From positions 1-6,017 of the forward strand of contig JAENXI010000061.1 in NCBI GenBank assembly GCA_016649625.1: a stretch of DNA of 6,017 nt, in the 5' to 3' direction. Both the position numbers and the translations under genes were made by a program. Shown here piece by piece: positions 1 through 5,298 of this stretch (its first letter is position 1; every line of letters begins with the position of its first letter). The notes below the pieces were generated by a model. It saw only the letters and a list, made by a program, of their open reading frames with translations. It did not search any database and was not told the origin of the DNA. Source of the DNA: Candidatus Bathyarchaeota archaeon. GTDB taxonomy: Archaea > Thermoproteota > Bathyarchaeia > Bathyarchaeales > Bathycorpusculaceae.

Positions 1-1415
1 ATAATAAAGTGTATATTAAAAAACAGTGTCCTAAACATGGTTCTTTTCAAGAGTTGTACTGGTCAGATTATGATCAGTATATGAAGGCAGAAAAAATGAG
101 ATACGACGGTGAGGGCCTGAATAATCCTCATACAAAAAAGGAAAAGGGGTGTCCTAATGATTGTGGGATTTGTACTGAGCACAAATCACACACAGCTCTC
201 GCTATTATTGACATAACAAATAGATGTAATCTTACTTGTCCAGTATGTTTTGCTAATGCTGCTTCAGCAGGTTATGTTTATGAACCTAGTAAAGAGGAAA
301 TCGTAGGTATGTTAAAAAACTTGCGAAAAAATGATCCAGTTCCGGCTACAGCATTGCAGTTCTCTGGTGGTGAACCTACAATTCGAAAGGATTTATTCGA
401 ATTAATTGAAAAAGCCAAAGAAATTGGTTTTCGTCATGTAGAGATTAATACTAATGGAATACGACTTGCACAAAGTGTGGATTACTGCAAGAAATTGAAA
501 GAGTCAGGAGTTAGTACAGTGTATCTGCAATTTGACGGATTAACTTCTGATGTGTACAAATTTATTCGTGGAATTGATCTCCTTGAAAAAAAGATGAAGG
601 CAATCGAAAATTGTCGAAAAGCAGGGCTTCATAGTTTGGTATTAGTTGTCACTTTAGTAAAAGGTGTAAATGATAGTCAATTAGGGGACATAATAAAATT
701 TGCAGCTAAAAACTTTGATGTTGTACGATGCATAAATGTTCAACCGATTTCACTCTGTGGGCGACTTCCTCAAGAAGAGAGAGATAAAATGCGCATTACA
801 ATTCCTGATTTTACTAGACTGGTAGAAGAGCAAACAAACGGAGAAATTAAAGTTTCAGATTTTTATCCTGTTCCTACAGTTGTTCCAGTTTCGAAAGCCA
901 TCGGAGCTCTAAAAGATAAACGATACGTTGAGTTTACTGCACATCCTCACTGTGGATTAGCTACATATCTTGTTATAGAAGGCGAAAAAATTACGCCTAT
1001 AACTCGATATGCTAATACGGATAAATTCATTGCAAGTATGAAAAAGATTTACGAATTAGCTGAGAAAGGCAGTAAGAATAAAGCTAAACTGCGTCTTCTT
1101 ACAGCTGCCAGGCATGTAAAATTTGGTTTTCTGAGAAAATATTTATTACGAGTTCTTAAAGAAGGAGATTATAAGGCATTAGGTGATCTGCAAAGAAATA
1201 CTATTCTGTTATCATCTATGCATTTTATGGATCCTTATAATTTTGATCTGGAACGTGTTCAGAGATGTGTAATACACTATGCTATACCAGATGGAAGGAT
1301 AATCCCGTTTTGCACAATGAATTCTATTCATAGACCAAATATTGAAAGTAAAATGGGAATTCCACTTAAAGAGTGGAAAAACAGACACAATGTTGAAATA
1401 ACTGAGCCCTTTTAA
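1..1415 (+). CDS. tes: Tes-like radical SAM tetraether lipid synthase (GDGT/MAS), 5'-truncated
   Basis: Radical SAM enzyme that, in characterised homologues, joins the ends of archaeol chains to make membrane-spanning tetraether (GDGT) lipids. The reading frame is open to the left edge, so the GTG at 9 is not the true start. Family members run to about 500 residues, so roughly 30-40 are missing, including the first CxxC of the N-terminal iron site; its partner Cys is seen in CPKHG (Cys7, counting from nt 9). The radical SAM motif CNLTCPVC gives Cys73, 77 and 80. A second CX3CX2C set lies just before it (Cys48, 52, 55), and SGGEP is at 119-123. C-terminal Cys241, 250, 315, 420 and 435, with the PDGRIIPFC segment, match the extra iron-sulfur sites known in Tes. 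It ends in TAA, 32 nt before S25e. Archaea often carry several Tes paralogues, so this copy may act on another lipid substrate. The family call is firm; the exact reaction is inferred. Confidence 0.8.
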   Translation, partial: NKVYIKKQCPKHGSFQELYWSDYDQYMKAEKMRYDGEGLNNPHTKKEKGCPNDCGICTEHKSHTALAIIDITNRCNLTCPVCFANAASAGYVYEPSKEEIVGMLKNLRKNDPVPATALQFSGGEPTIRKDLFELIEKAKEIGFRHVEINTNGIRLAQSVDYCKKLKESGVSTVYLQFDGLTSDVYKFIRGIDLLEKKMKAIENCRKAGLHSLVLVVTLVKGVNDSQLGDIIKFAAKNFDVVRCINVQPISLCGRLPQEERDKMRITIPDFTRLVEEQTNGEIKVSDFYPVPTVVPVSKAIGALKDKRYVEFTAHPHCGLATYLVIEGEKITPITRYANTDKFIASMKKIYELAEKGSKNKAKLRLLTAARHVKFGFLRKYLLRVLKEGDYKALGDLQRNTILLSSMHFMDPYNFDLERVQRCVIHYAIPDGRIIPFCTMNSIHRPNIESKMGIPLKEWKNRHNVEITEPF

Positions 1416-1420
1416 TTCAT

Positions 1421-1430
1421 AAAAATATAG
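1421..1430 (+). promoter_or_regulatory. TATA-like element before S25e (weak)
   Basis: The string aaaaatatag lies in the 32-nt gap after the Tes-like gene. Archaeal transcription starts about 25 nt downstream of TATA, which would fall almost on the S25e ATG at 1448 and give a leaderless S25e message. An AGGA at 1434-1437, about 10 nt before the ATG, instead fits translation from a longer Tes-S25e transcript. Both could operate. In A+T-rich DNA such a match can arise by chance. Confidence 0.3.
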
Positions 1431-1447
1431 CAAAGGAAGACAAAATA

Positions 1448-1783
1448 ATGGGCGGCCAAAAAAAACTCAGTCTAAAACAAATCGAGCGTGCTCAATCTAG
1501 AAGAAGTGAAGAAGACAAATCCTCAGATAAGAAGAAAAAAGATAAAAAGACATTTACAAAAGATAAAAAAATAGTAGGTATAACCCCTCCAAGTGTAAAA
1601 AATAAGAAAATAGTTAGTGAAATAAAGAAGATGAAGGTACTGACACCTTTTGCAGTTTCGACGAAATTTAACATAATAATAAGTGCAGCAAAAGATTTCT
1701 TGGAACAACTCGAACAAAATGGAGCAGTGCAATTGGTATCAGGTAATAATTCAATTAAAATATACAAACCGGTAGAAGAATAG
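1448..1783 (+). CDS. rps25e: 30S ribosomal protein S25e
   Basis: Small-subunit ribosomal protein shared by eukaryotes and a subset of archaea. At 111 residues it has the usual archaeal length. The N-terminus (MGGQKKLSLKQIE, then a Lys-rich tract to about residue 50) is the basic, probably disordered rRNA-binding tail. Residues about 52-108 form the winged-helix domain, with the recognisable run KMKVLTPFAVSTKFNI, then SAAKDFLEQLEQNGAVQLVS, closing on IKIYKPVEE, where family members normally end. The ATG is preceded by AGGA at 1434-1437. The stop is TAG; reading through it would add 17 sense codons before TAA at 1835-1837, an extension with no counterpart I know of in S25e. It sits between the Tes-like gene and an unknown gene and is probably co-transcribed with both. 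Its presence argues for a TACK or Asgard-type archaeon. Confidence 0.93.
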   Translation: MGGQKKLSLKQIERAQSRRSEEDKSSDKKKKDKKTFTKDKKIVGITPPSVKNKKIVSEIKKMKVLTPFAVSTKFNIIISAAKDFLEQLEQNGAVQLVSGNNSIKIYKPVEE

Positions 1784-1828
1784 TTATTTATCTCGCTACA
1801 AAAGTTCCATTTCTACTTTGACCATATT

Positions 1829-1833
1829 GAGGA
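1829..1833 (+). promoter_or_regulatory. Shine-Dalgarno deciding a TTG start
   Basis: GAGGA lies 6 nt before the TTG at 1840. An in-frame TGA at 1828-1830 bounds the frame upstream, and no other usual start codon (ATG, GTG or TTG) lies between it and 1840. The next in-frame ATG is about 100 codons downstream. The site therefore fixes TTG as the start of the following gene. Confidence 0.7.
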
Positions 1834-1839
1834 ATAATA

Positions 1840-2319
1840 TTGAAATTTCCTGAAAAAGTTTATACTACAGATGAAGTAGAAAAAGCAAAAAAACTCATCG
1901 ATGAAGGTTACAAACATGAGTTAAAAGTTGAAGGAACACCAGAATTTAAAGAAAAAGTTAACCAATCTCTTGATTTGTTAAGAACTGTGGGATATTATGA
2001 GTTACTAAGAACTTATATCAGAGAAATAACTGAAATCGATGGTTTAACACAACTTCGAGAGACAGAAGCGGTTATATGGGCAAACAAATTTGCAGTTGAA
2101 AATCCTGTTGATGCTGCAAGTCTTTTCATTCAAAAAGTAAATCATATGAAAGAATACCTTGAAGGCAAAGAGTATTATGGTGGACAAGCAGAGAAACGTT
2201 CAGTAGATAAAAGAATAGGATTTTTAGAGAAATTAGAAAAAGAGAGCAAAAATAAAAACATTAAAGATGAATGCAAACGTTTGCTACAGATGTGGGAAGA
2301 CGCTGCTTTAGCTTACTAA
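1840..2319 (+). CDS. Conserved-looking hypothetical helical protein, 159 aa
   Basis: I do not recognise this protein. It is 159 residues, charged (rich in Lys and Glu), with no signal peptide, no membrane segment and no Cys cluster; its only Cys lies near the C-terminus in DECKRLL. The pattern of hydrophobic positions suggests an all-helical soluble fold: helices around 10-24, 32-50 (SLDLLRTVGYYELLRTYIRE), 66-86, 92-108 and a long C-terminal pair from about 120. No catalytic motif stands out. It starts with TTG behind a good GAGGA site, 56 nt after S25e. That strong ribosome site and the coherent amino-acid composition support a real gene. Position behind S25e suggests a translation-related or general housekeeping role, but this is only guilt by association. 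It ends in TAA and overlaps the end of the opposite-strand gene by 4 nt. Confidence 0.75.
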   Translation: MKFPEKVYTTDEVEKAKKLIDEGYKHELKVEGTPEFKEKVNQSLDLLRTVGYYELLRTYIREITEIDGLTQLRETEAVIWANKFAVENPVDAASLFIQKVNHMKEYLEGKEYYGGQAEKRSVDKRIGFLEKLEKESKNKNIKDECKRLLQMWEDAALAY

Positions 2320-2699
2320 ACAAATAATTCAACTTTTATGACGTTACTATTTTTTATCTGCTTGAATAGTTCTAAATTTTTAGTTATTTTTCCTAATATA
2401 GTAACGGGGCTATAAGGTTGGGACTGCCCAAAAAATATACAGAAAGCACTTCCGATGGGCCAAAATGCGATAGTGCCTTCTTCTACCTTTGATTTCGGCT
2501 TTTCTAAACCTAGTTTAACAGGTATTTCGAAATATACTTCTTCTTTCCATAAAGTTGTCCTTCCTTCAAAAGGTAGTTTACGAAGTATTGCATCTATAGA
2601 TCTGGGAGCTAAAAATCTTGCAAGTTCACCTTCGGCTTCCCCTAGATCAGTAATTGAAAAACGAATTTTGATTCTTGCGATGTTAGTATTCTCAGTCAT
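2316..2699 (-). CDS. Cyclophilin-like fold protein (TM1367/DUF369-type)
   Basis: Small beta-barrel protein resembling the cyclophilin-like family typified by TM1367. These share the cyclophilin fold, but prolyl isomerase activity is not established, so the role is unknown. Diagnostic stretches are the GRTTLWKEEVYFEIPVKLGLE segment, IAFWPIGSAFCIFFG and SPVTILGKI, in the order seen in that family. An in-frame ATG upstream at 2721-2723 would give 135 residues. I prefer the ATG at 2697-2699 (127 residues), because the extra eight residues (MFYGAEET) have no family counterpart and the upstream ATG lacks a ribosome site, whereas a GGAG lies 11 nt before the inner one. The stop is TAG with TAA as the very next codon. 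It is transcribed toward the + strand block and separated by 97 nt from the aminotransferase gene upstream, so it may have its own promoter. Confidence 0.85.
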   Translation of the reverse strand: MTENTNIARIKIRFSITDLGEAEGELARFLAPRSIDAILRKLPFEGRTTLWKEEVYFEIPVKLGLEKPKSKVEEGTIAFWPIGSAFCIFFGQSQPYSPVTILGKITKNLELFKQIKNSNVIKVELFV

Positions 2700-2732
2700 T
2701 GTTTCTTCGGCTCCATAGAACATCAGTCAGAT

Positions 2733-2777
2733 GCTATCTTATAGGCTGAAATAAAAACTTAAGTGAGTATTTAACTC
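2733..2777 (-). promoter_or_regulatory. Possible promoter of the cyclophilin-like gene
   Basis: Read on the - strand, this part of the 97-nt gap contains GTTAAATAC (2769-2777) and then CCTATAAGATAG (2733-2744). Both resemble archaeal TATA boxes. Starts about 25 nt downstream would fall near 2748 or 2715. The second choice would exclude the upstream ATG at 2723 and support translation from 2699. The first TATA candidate is flanked by a GAGT/ACTC inverted repeat. This is a sequence reading only. Confidence 0.25.
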
Positions 2778-2802
2778 TTGCAGTTTCGTTTAATCATCCA
2801 TT

Positions 2803-2819
2803 ATTTTATTCAATAAAAT
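2803..2819 (-). terminator. A/T-only hairpin after the aminotransferase gene
   Basis: A perfect 7-bp inverted repeat, ATTTTAT and ATAAAAT with a 3-nt loop, begins 1 nt after the TAA of the DegT-family gene. The stem has no G-C pair and no T-run follows on the - strand, so it is a poor terminator and may be a chance product of A+T-rich DNA. Confidence 0.2.
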
Positions 2820-2820
2820 T

Positions 2821-3924
2821 TTATAATAAATTGATTAAAGTTTGGGCGATGTATTCGATTTGAGATTCTTGGAGGCCTGGATGAACGGGTAGAGAAAACA
2901 CTTTTTTTGCAGCTTTTTCAGTCTCAGGGAGATTATACAAGCCAAAATTTTCTCTATAAAAAGGCATAAGATGCACAGGATTAACATAATAAACTGCAGC
3001 ACCAATACCATTTAGTCTAAGTGCACTAACAATTCTATCTCGTTCTTTTTCATCTGAATTTTTGATCTTAACAGTATAAAGATTCCAACCGCTAGTCATA
3101 ACTTCTGTATCGAAAGGTAGTTCTAGACGCTTTTCTTTTAAGAGAAGTTTAGTAAGTTTTTTTGCATGAGCAGTACGTTTAGCTACAAAAGATGGTAATT
3201 TATTTAATTGGACCAATCCTAAAGCTGCTTGCATTTCTGACATGCGATAATTATATCCTAGTGTCAGTGAGGAGTATTTCGATTTTTCTCCATGTGTCCT
3301 TAACATTCTCAAAGATTCGGCCATATCATCATTATTAGTGGTAATAATACCACCTTCTCCGGTCGTCATATTCTTACTAGCATAAAAGCTCCAACATGTT
3401 GCATCAGATAATAACCCAACTGGTTTTCCAGAATATTTTGCGCCATGCGCCTGAGCGGCATCCTCGATTACAACTAAATCTCGATCTATAGCTATTTCTC
3501 GAATAGGATTTAAATCAGCAGGTAGACCAAAAAGATCTACAGGCATTATGACTTTAGTCTTAGGAGTGATTTTTTCTTCAATTTTATTAGGATTAATATT
3601 GAAGGATTTGGGATCTATATCAACGAAAACAGGTTTTCCACCCGCCATCACTACAGCTTCGGCGGTTGCAACAAATGTAAAACTTGGCAGGATTACTTCA
3701 TCTCCCGGTTTTACACCAGCTGAAACAATAGCTAAATGCAAAGCTGAAGTACCAGTATTAACCGCTATAGAATATGAAACATTAGCAAACTTTGCAAATT
3801 CTTTTTCAAAATCAGTAACTTTGGGACCTGTACCCAGAGCACTAGTTAATGGACCATTCCTTAATACTTCAACAACAGCTTTAACCTCATCTTCTCCAAT
3901 TATAGGCATATTAATTGAAATCAA
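2821..3924 (-). CDS. DegT/DnrJ/EryC1/StrS-family PLP aminotransferase
   Basis: Fold type I PLP enzyme, 367 residues, full length for the family. These enzymes usually transfer an amino group from glutamate or glutamine to a keto-sugar nucleotide, giving amino sugars for surface polysaccharides or protein glycans. In order: IGEDEVKAVVEVL near the N-terminus; NTGTSALHLA (56-65), the PLP-phosphate region; PGDEVILPSFTFVATAEAV (73-91); Asp155 in VIEDAAQAHGA, which contacts the PLP ring nitrogen; Lys184 in FYASKNMTTGEGG, the Schiff-base lysine; and GYNYRMSEMQAALG (223-236). All expected catalytic residues are present. The start is TTG at 3922-3924, which restores the usual short lead before PIIGEDE; an in-frame stop lies at 3940-3942, and an in-frame ATG at codon 6 is a less likely start. 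No sugar dehydratase, glycosyltransferase or nucleotidyltransferase lies nearby, so the sugar substrate cannot be named. Confidence 0.92.
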   Translation of the reverse strand: MISINMPIIGEDEVKAVVEVLRNGPLTSALGTGPKVTDFEKEFAKFANVSYSIAVNTGTSALHLAIVSAGVKPGDEVILPSFTFVATAEAVVMAGGKPVFVDIDPKSFNINPNKIEEKITPKTKVIMPVDLFGLPADLNPIREIAIDRDLVVIEDAAQAHGAKYSGKPVGLLSDATCWSFYASKNMTTGEGGIITTNNDDMAESLRMLRTHGEKSKYSSLTLGYNYRMSEMQAALGLVQLNKLPSFVAKRTAHAKKLTKLLLKEKRLELPFDTEVMTSGWNLYTVKIKNSDEKERDRIVSALRLNGIGAAVYYVNPVHLMPFYRENFGLYNLPETEKAAKKVFSLPVHPGLQESQIEYIAQTLINLL

Positions 3925-3960
3925 ATTTTCATACTCTCTTTATTGATTATTGTTTCACCA

Positions 3961-3971
3961 ATTAAATATTT
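3961..3971 (-). promoter_or_regulatory. TATA-like element of the DegT-family gene
   Basis: On the - strand this reads AAATATTTAAT, followed about 25 nt later by the region just ahead of the TTG start (3924). That implies a short leader of about 15 nt containing AAAGAGAG. Spacing is right for an archaeal promoter, and the 96-nt gap after the NAD kinase gene leaves room for one. No mapped start site is available. Confidence 0.35.
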
Positions 3972-3989
3972 GAAGATGTCTAGCAGTTA

Positions 3990-4007
3990 TTATCAAGTTG
4001 ATGATAA
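3990..4007 (-). terminator. Small hairpin between the NAD kinase and aminotransferase genes
   Basis: A perfect 6-bp inverted repeat (TTATCA and TGATAA, 6-nt loop) lies 13 nt after the TGA of the NAD kinase gene. It lacks a following T-run on the - strand. It could mark the 3' end of the NAD kinase message or be a protein site ahead of the aminotransferase promoter. Evidence is weak either way. Confidence 0.2.
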
Positions 4008-4020
4008 AATAAGGAGTTTA

Positions 4021-5130
4021 TCATTCAACTTTTATTGTATGTTCAATTCCATAATCAGTTATTACTTTAAGGTTTTTTGCTCTAAATAAATCATCCAATT
4101 TTTGATCACCTGTATCAACTCTTAGATGCTGTAAACCTGATAATTTGCTTTTGGAAGATACGACAATAATATTATCCAAACCTACTGCTTTGAGTACAGT
4201 AGAACTTATCTGTTGATTTCCTCTACCAAACACAAACCCTTGGCCTCCAATCGGTGTCACTATTATTTTTGCTTTTTTTCCATTTATCGTGTCTAATATT
4301 TTTTTTTCATTCACATCTTTGGCTATGATTTTTTTGTTATAGAGAAGATCAACACCTAGAAGAGTTTTATTTGCGTCCAAAAGATCAGTTATTGTTCTGG
4401 TTGTAGTTCCCGGACCAATAATATAGAGTATATTATCTATCATGTTTTCAATAACATAAACCGATATGGCAGCTTGATTACGTAATTCACTTTCTGTTGT
4501 CGGGCTCCCCATCTTGTTTCCTTGCAACAAAAGAGGTTCATATGGAGATAGAACATAACCATAAAGATGTGCAGACAGGTGACCATTTCTAAATGCCTGC
4601 TCATCCACATCCATAACTTCTGTTTCTTTTACAGGTACCTTACCAGTCAGAAACTTTGCCGCGATTTTGGCTGCAGCGCGTGGATTTACTGCAAAAACAC
4701 CACTATGCATTTTTACTCCTGTTGGAACGCCTAAAACAGGGATAGAGAGATTAACTGCTTTTTCTATATCACGAGCTGTTCCATCACCGCCACAAAATAC
4801 TATAAGATCCAAATCCAACTTGGCCAGAGCAGATGCTATTTTTATAGTATCATCTGAAGTTGTTGATTTTTTGCTTTTTCCATAAATCCTGTATTCAAAA
4901 CCAGATTTTTTAGCGTTCTTTTCCCCCATATTACCCCCTCCAACAAAAAGTTGTACATTTGGCATAAGAGTACCCAATTCTAGGAGAAATTTTTCGGCTC
5001 TGTCTGAAGCAATCGGTTTTGCTCCTAAGCTTATAGCTTTATTTAGAATATCGTTTCCATCAGTTCCTTTAAGGCCTACAGCTCCACCCATACCAGCTAC
5101 TGGATTAATAATAAAACCCAAAGTTTTCAA
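4021..5130 (-). CDS. ATP-NAD kinase, archaeal COG3199/AcoX-like type
   Basis: Predicted NAD kinase of the long archaeal type, making NADP from NAD with ATP or polyphosphate as donor. At 369 residues it fits this type rather than the shorter canonical NadK (about 250-300). Order of motifs: LGFIINPVAGMGGAVGLKGTDG (4-25), the N-terminal nucleotide-binding loop typical of COG3199; VFCGGDGTARD (111-121), the kinase GGDG signature; VPTGVKMHSGVFAVNP (135-150); GPGTTTR (239-245), recalling diacylglycerol/NAD kinase-fold C-terminal domains; and TPIGGQGFVFGRGNQQIS (292-309). No key motif is missing. The start is TTG at 5128-5130, placing LGFIINP at residue 4 as in relatives. The frame is open upstream to a stop at 5161-5163 but offers only CTG or ATT, and no ribosome site is strong. 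It lies 168 nt after TrpB2, past a likely terminator, so it is probably transcribed on its own. The donor specificity cannot be read from sequence. Confidence 0.9.
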   Translation of the reverse strand: MKTLGFIINPVAGMGGAVGLKGTDGNDILNKAISLGAKPIASDRAEKFLLELGTLMPNVQLFVGGGNMGEKNAKKSGFEYRIYGKSKKSTTSDDTIKIASALAKLDLDLIVFCGGDGTARDIEKAVNLSIPVLGVPTGVKMHSGVFAVNPRAAAKIAAKFLTGKVPVKETEVMDVDEQAFRNGHLSAHLYGYVLSPYEPLLLQGNKMGSPTTESELRNQAAISVYVIENMIDNILYIIGPGTTTRTITDLLDANKTLLGVDLLYNKKIIAKDVNEKKILDTINGKKAKIIVTPIGGQGFVFGRGNQQISSTVLKAVGLDNIIVVSSKSKLSGLQHLRVDTGDQKLDDLFRAKNLKVITDYGIEHTIKVE

Positions 5131-5176
5131 TTTACCATCAATTCTTGATTCAATCAGTAATTATTTTTCTTTTGAC

Positions 5177-5183
5177 CTATACA
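5177..5183 (-). promoter_or_regulatory. Weak TATA-like element before the NAD kinase gene
   Basis: The - strand reads TGTATAG here. A start 25 nt downstream would give a leader of roughly 23 nt before the TTG at 5130. The match to the archaeal TATA consensus is poor, but no better candidate lies in the gap between the trpB2 terminator and this gene. Confidence 0.2.
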
Positions 5184-5213
5184 AACTAAAATTTCTCAAA
5201 ATAAGTCTTTTAA

Positions 5214-5272
5214 AACAAAAAAGGAAAAACAGAAAATAAATAACAAAAAAGATGATGTAAATTTCAACATCA
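5214..5272 (-). terminator. Probable trpB2 transcription terminator (hairpin plus T-rich tracts)
   Basis: About 27 nt after the TrpB2 TAA, the - strand forms a 6-bp hairpin (TGATGT and ACATCA with an 8-nt loop, 5253-5272). It is followed by repeated T-rich tracts over 5214-5250, including runs of five and six T. Archaeal RNA polymerase terminates at oligo-T runs, so the T tracts matter more than the stem. The site falls just where termination is expected, between trpB2 and the NAD kinase gene. Confidence 0.5.
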
Positions 5273-5298
5273 GTCTCTTGCTATCGTTTACTATTTTT

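Noticed and set aside
1..11. GTG at 9 as the true start of the Tes-like gene.
   Set aside because: The frame stays open to the window edge (preceding codons read Asn-Lys), and the family needs further N-terminal residues including a CxxC, so the start lies outside the window.
1212..1767. Several - strand open frames opposite the Tes-like and S25e genes.
   Set aside because: They are shadows of firmly identified genes; their Phe/Tyr/Ile-rich or Ser/Phe-rich translations arise from the Lys-rich opposite strand.
2342..2406. Perfect 9-bp inverted repeat CGTTACTAT ... ATAGTAACG with a 47-nt spacer, inside the 3' part of the cyclophilin-like gene.
   Set aside because: In about 6 kb of A+T-rich sequence, one or more 9-bp inverted repeats with a spacer of this size are expected by chance, and both arms are coding.
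2700..2723. Upstream ATG extending the cyclophilin-like protein to 135 residues.
   Set aside because: The added residues have no family counterpart and the ATG lacks a ribosome site; the ATG at 2697-2699 is preferred, though not proven.
3548..3946. 132-codon + strand open frame opposite the DegT-family gene.
   Set aside because: It lies antisense to a complete gene with intact catalytic motifs, and its translation shows composition typical of a shadow frame.
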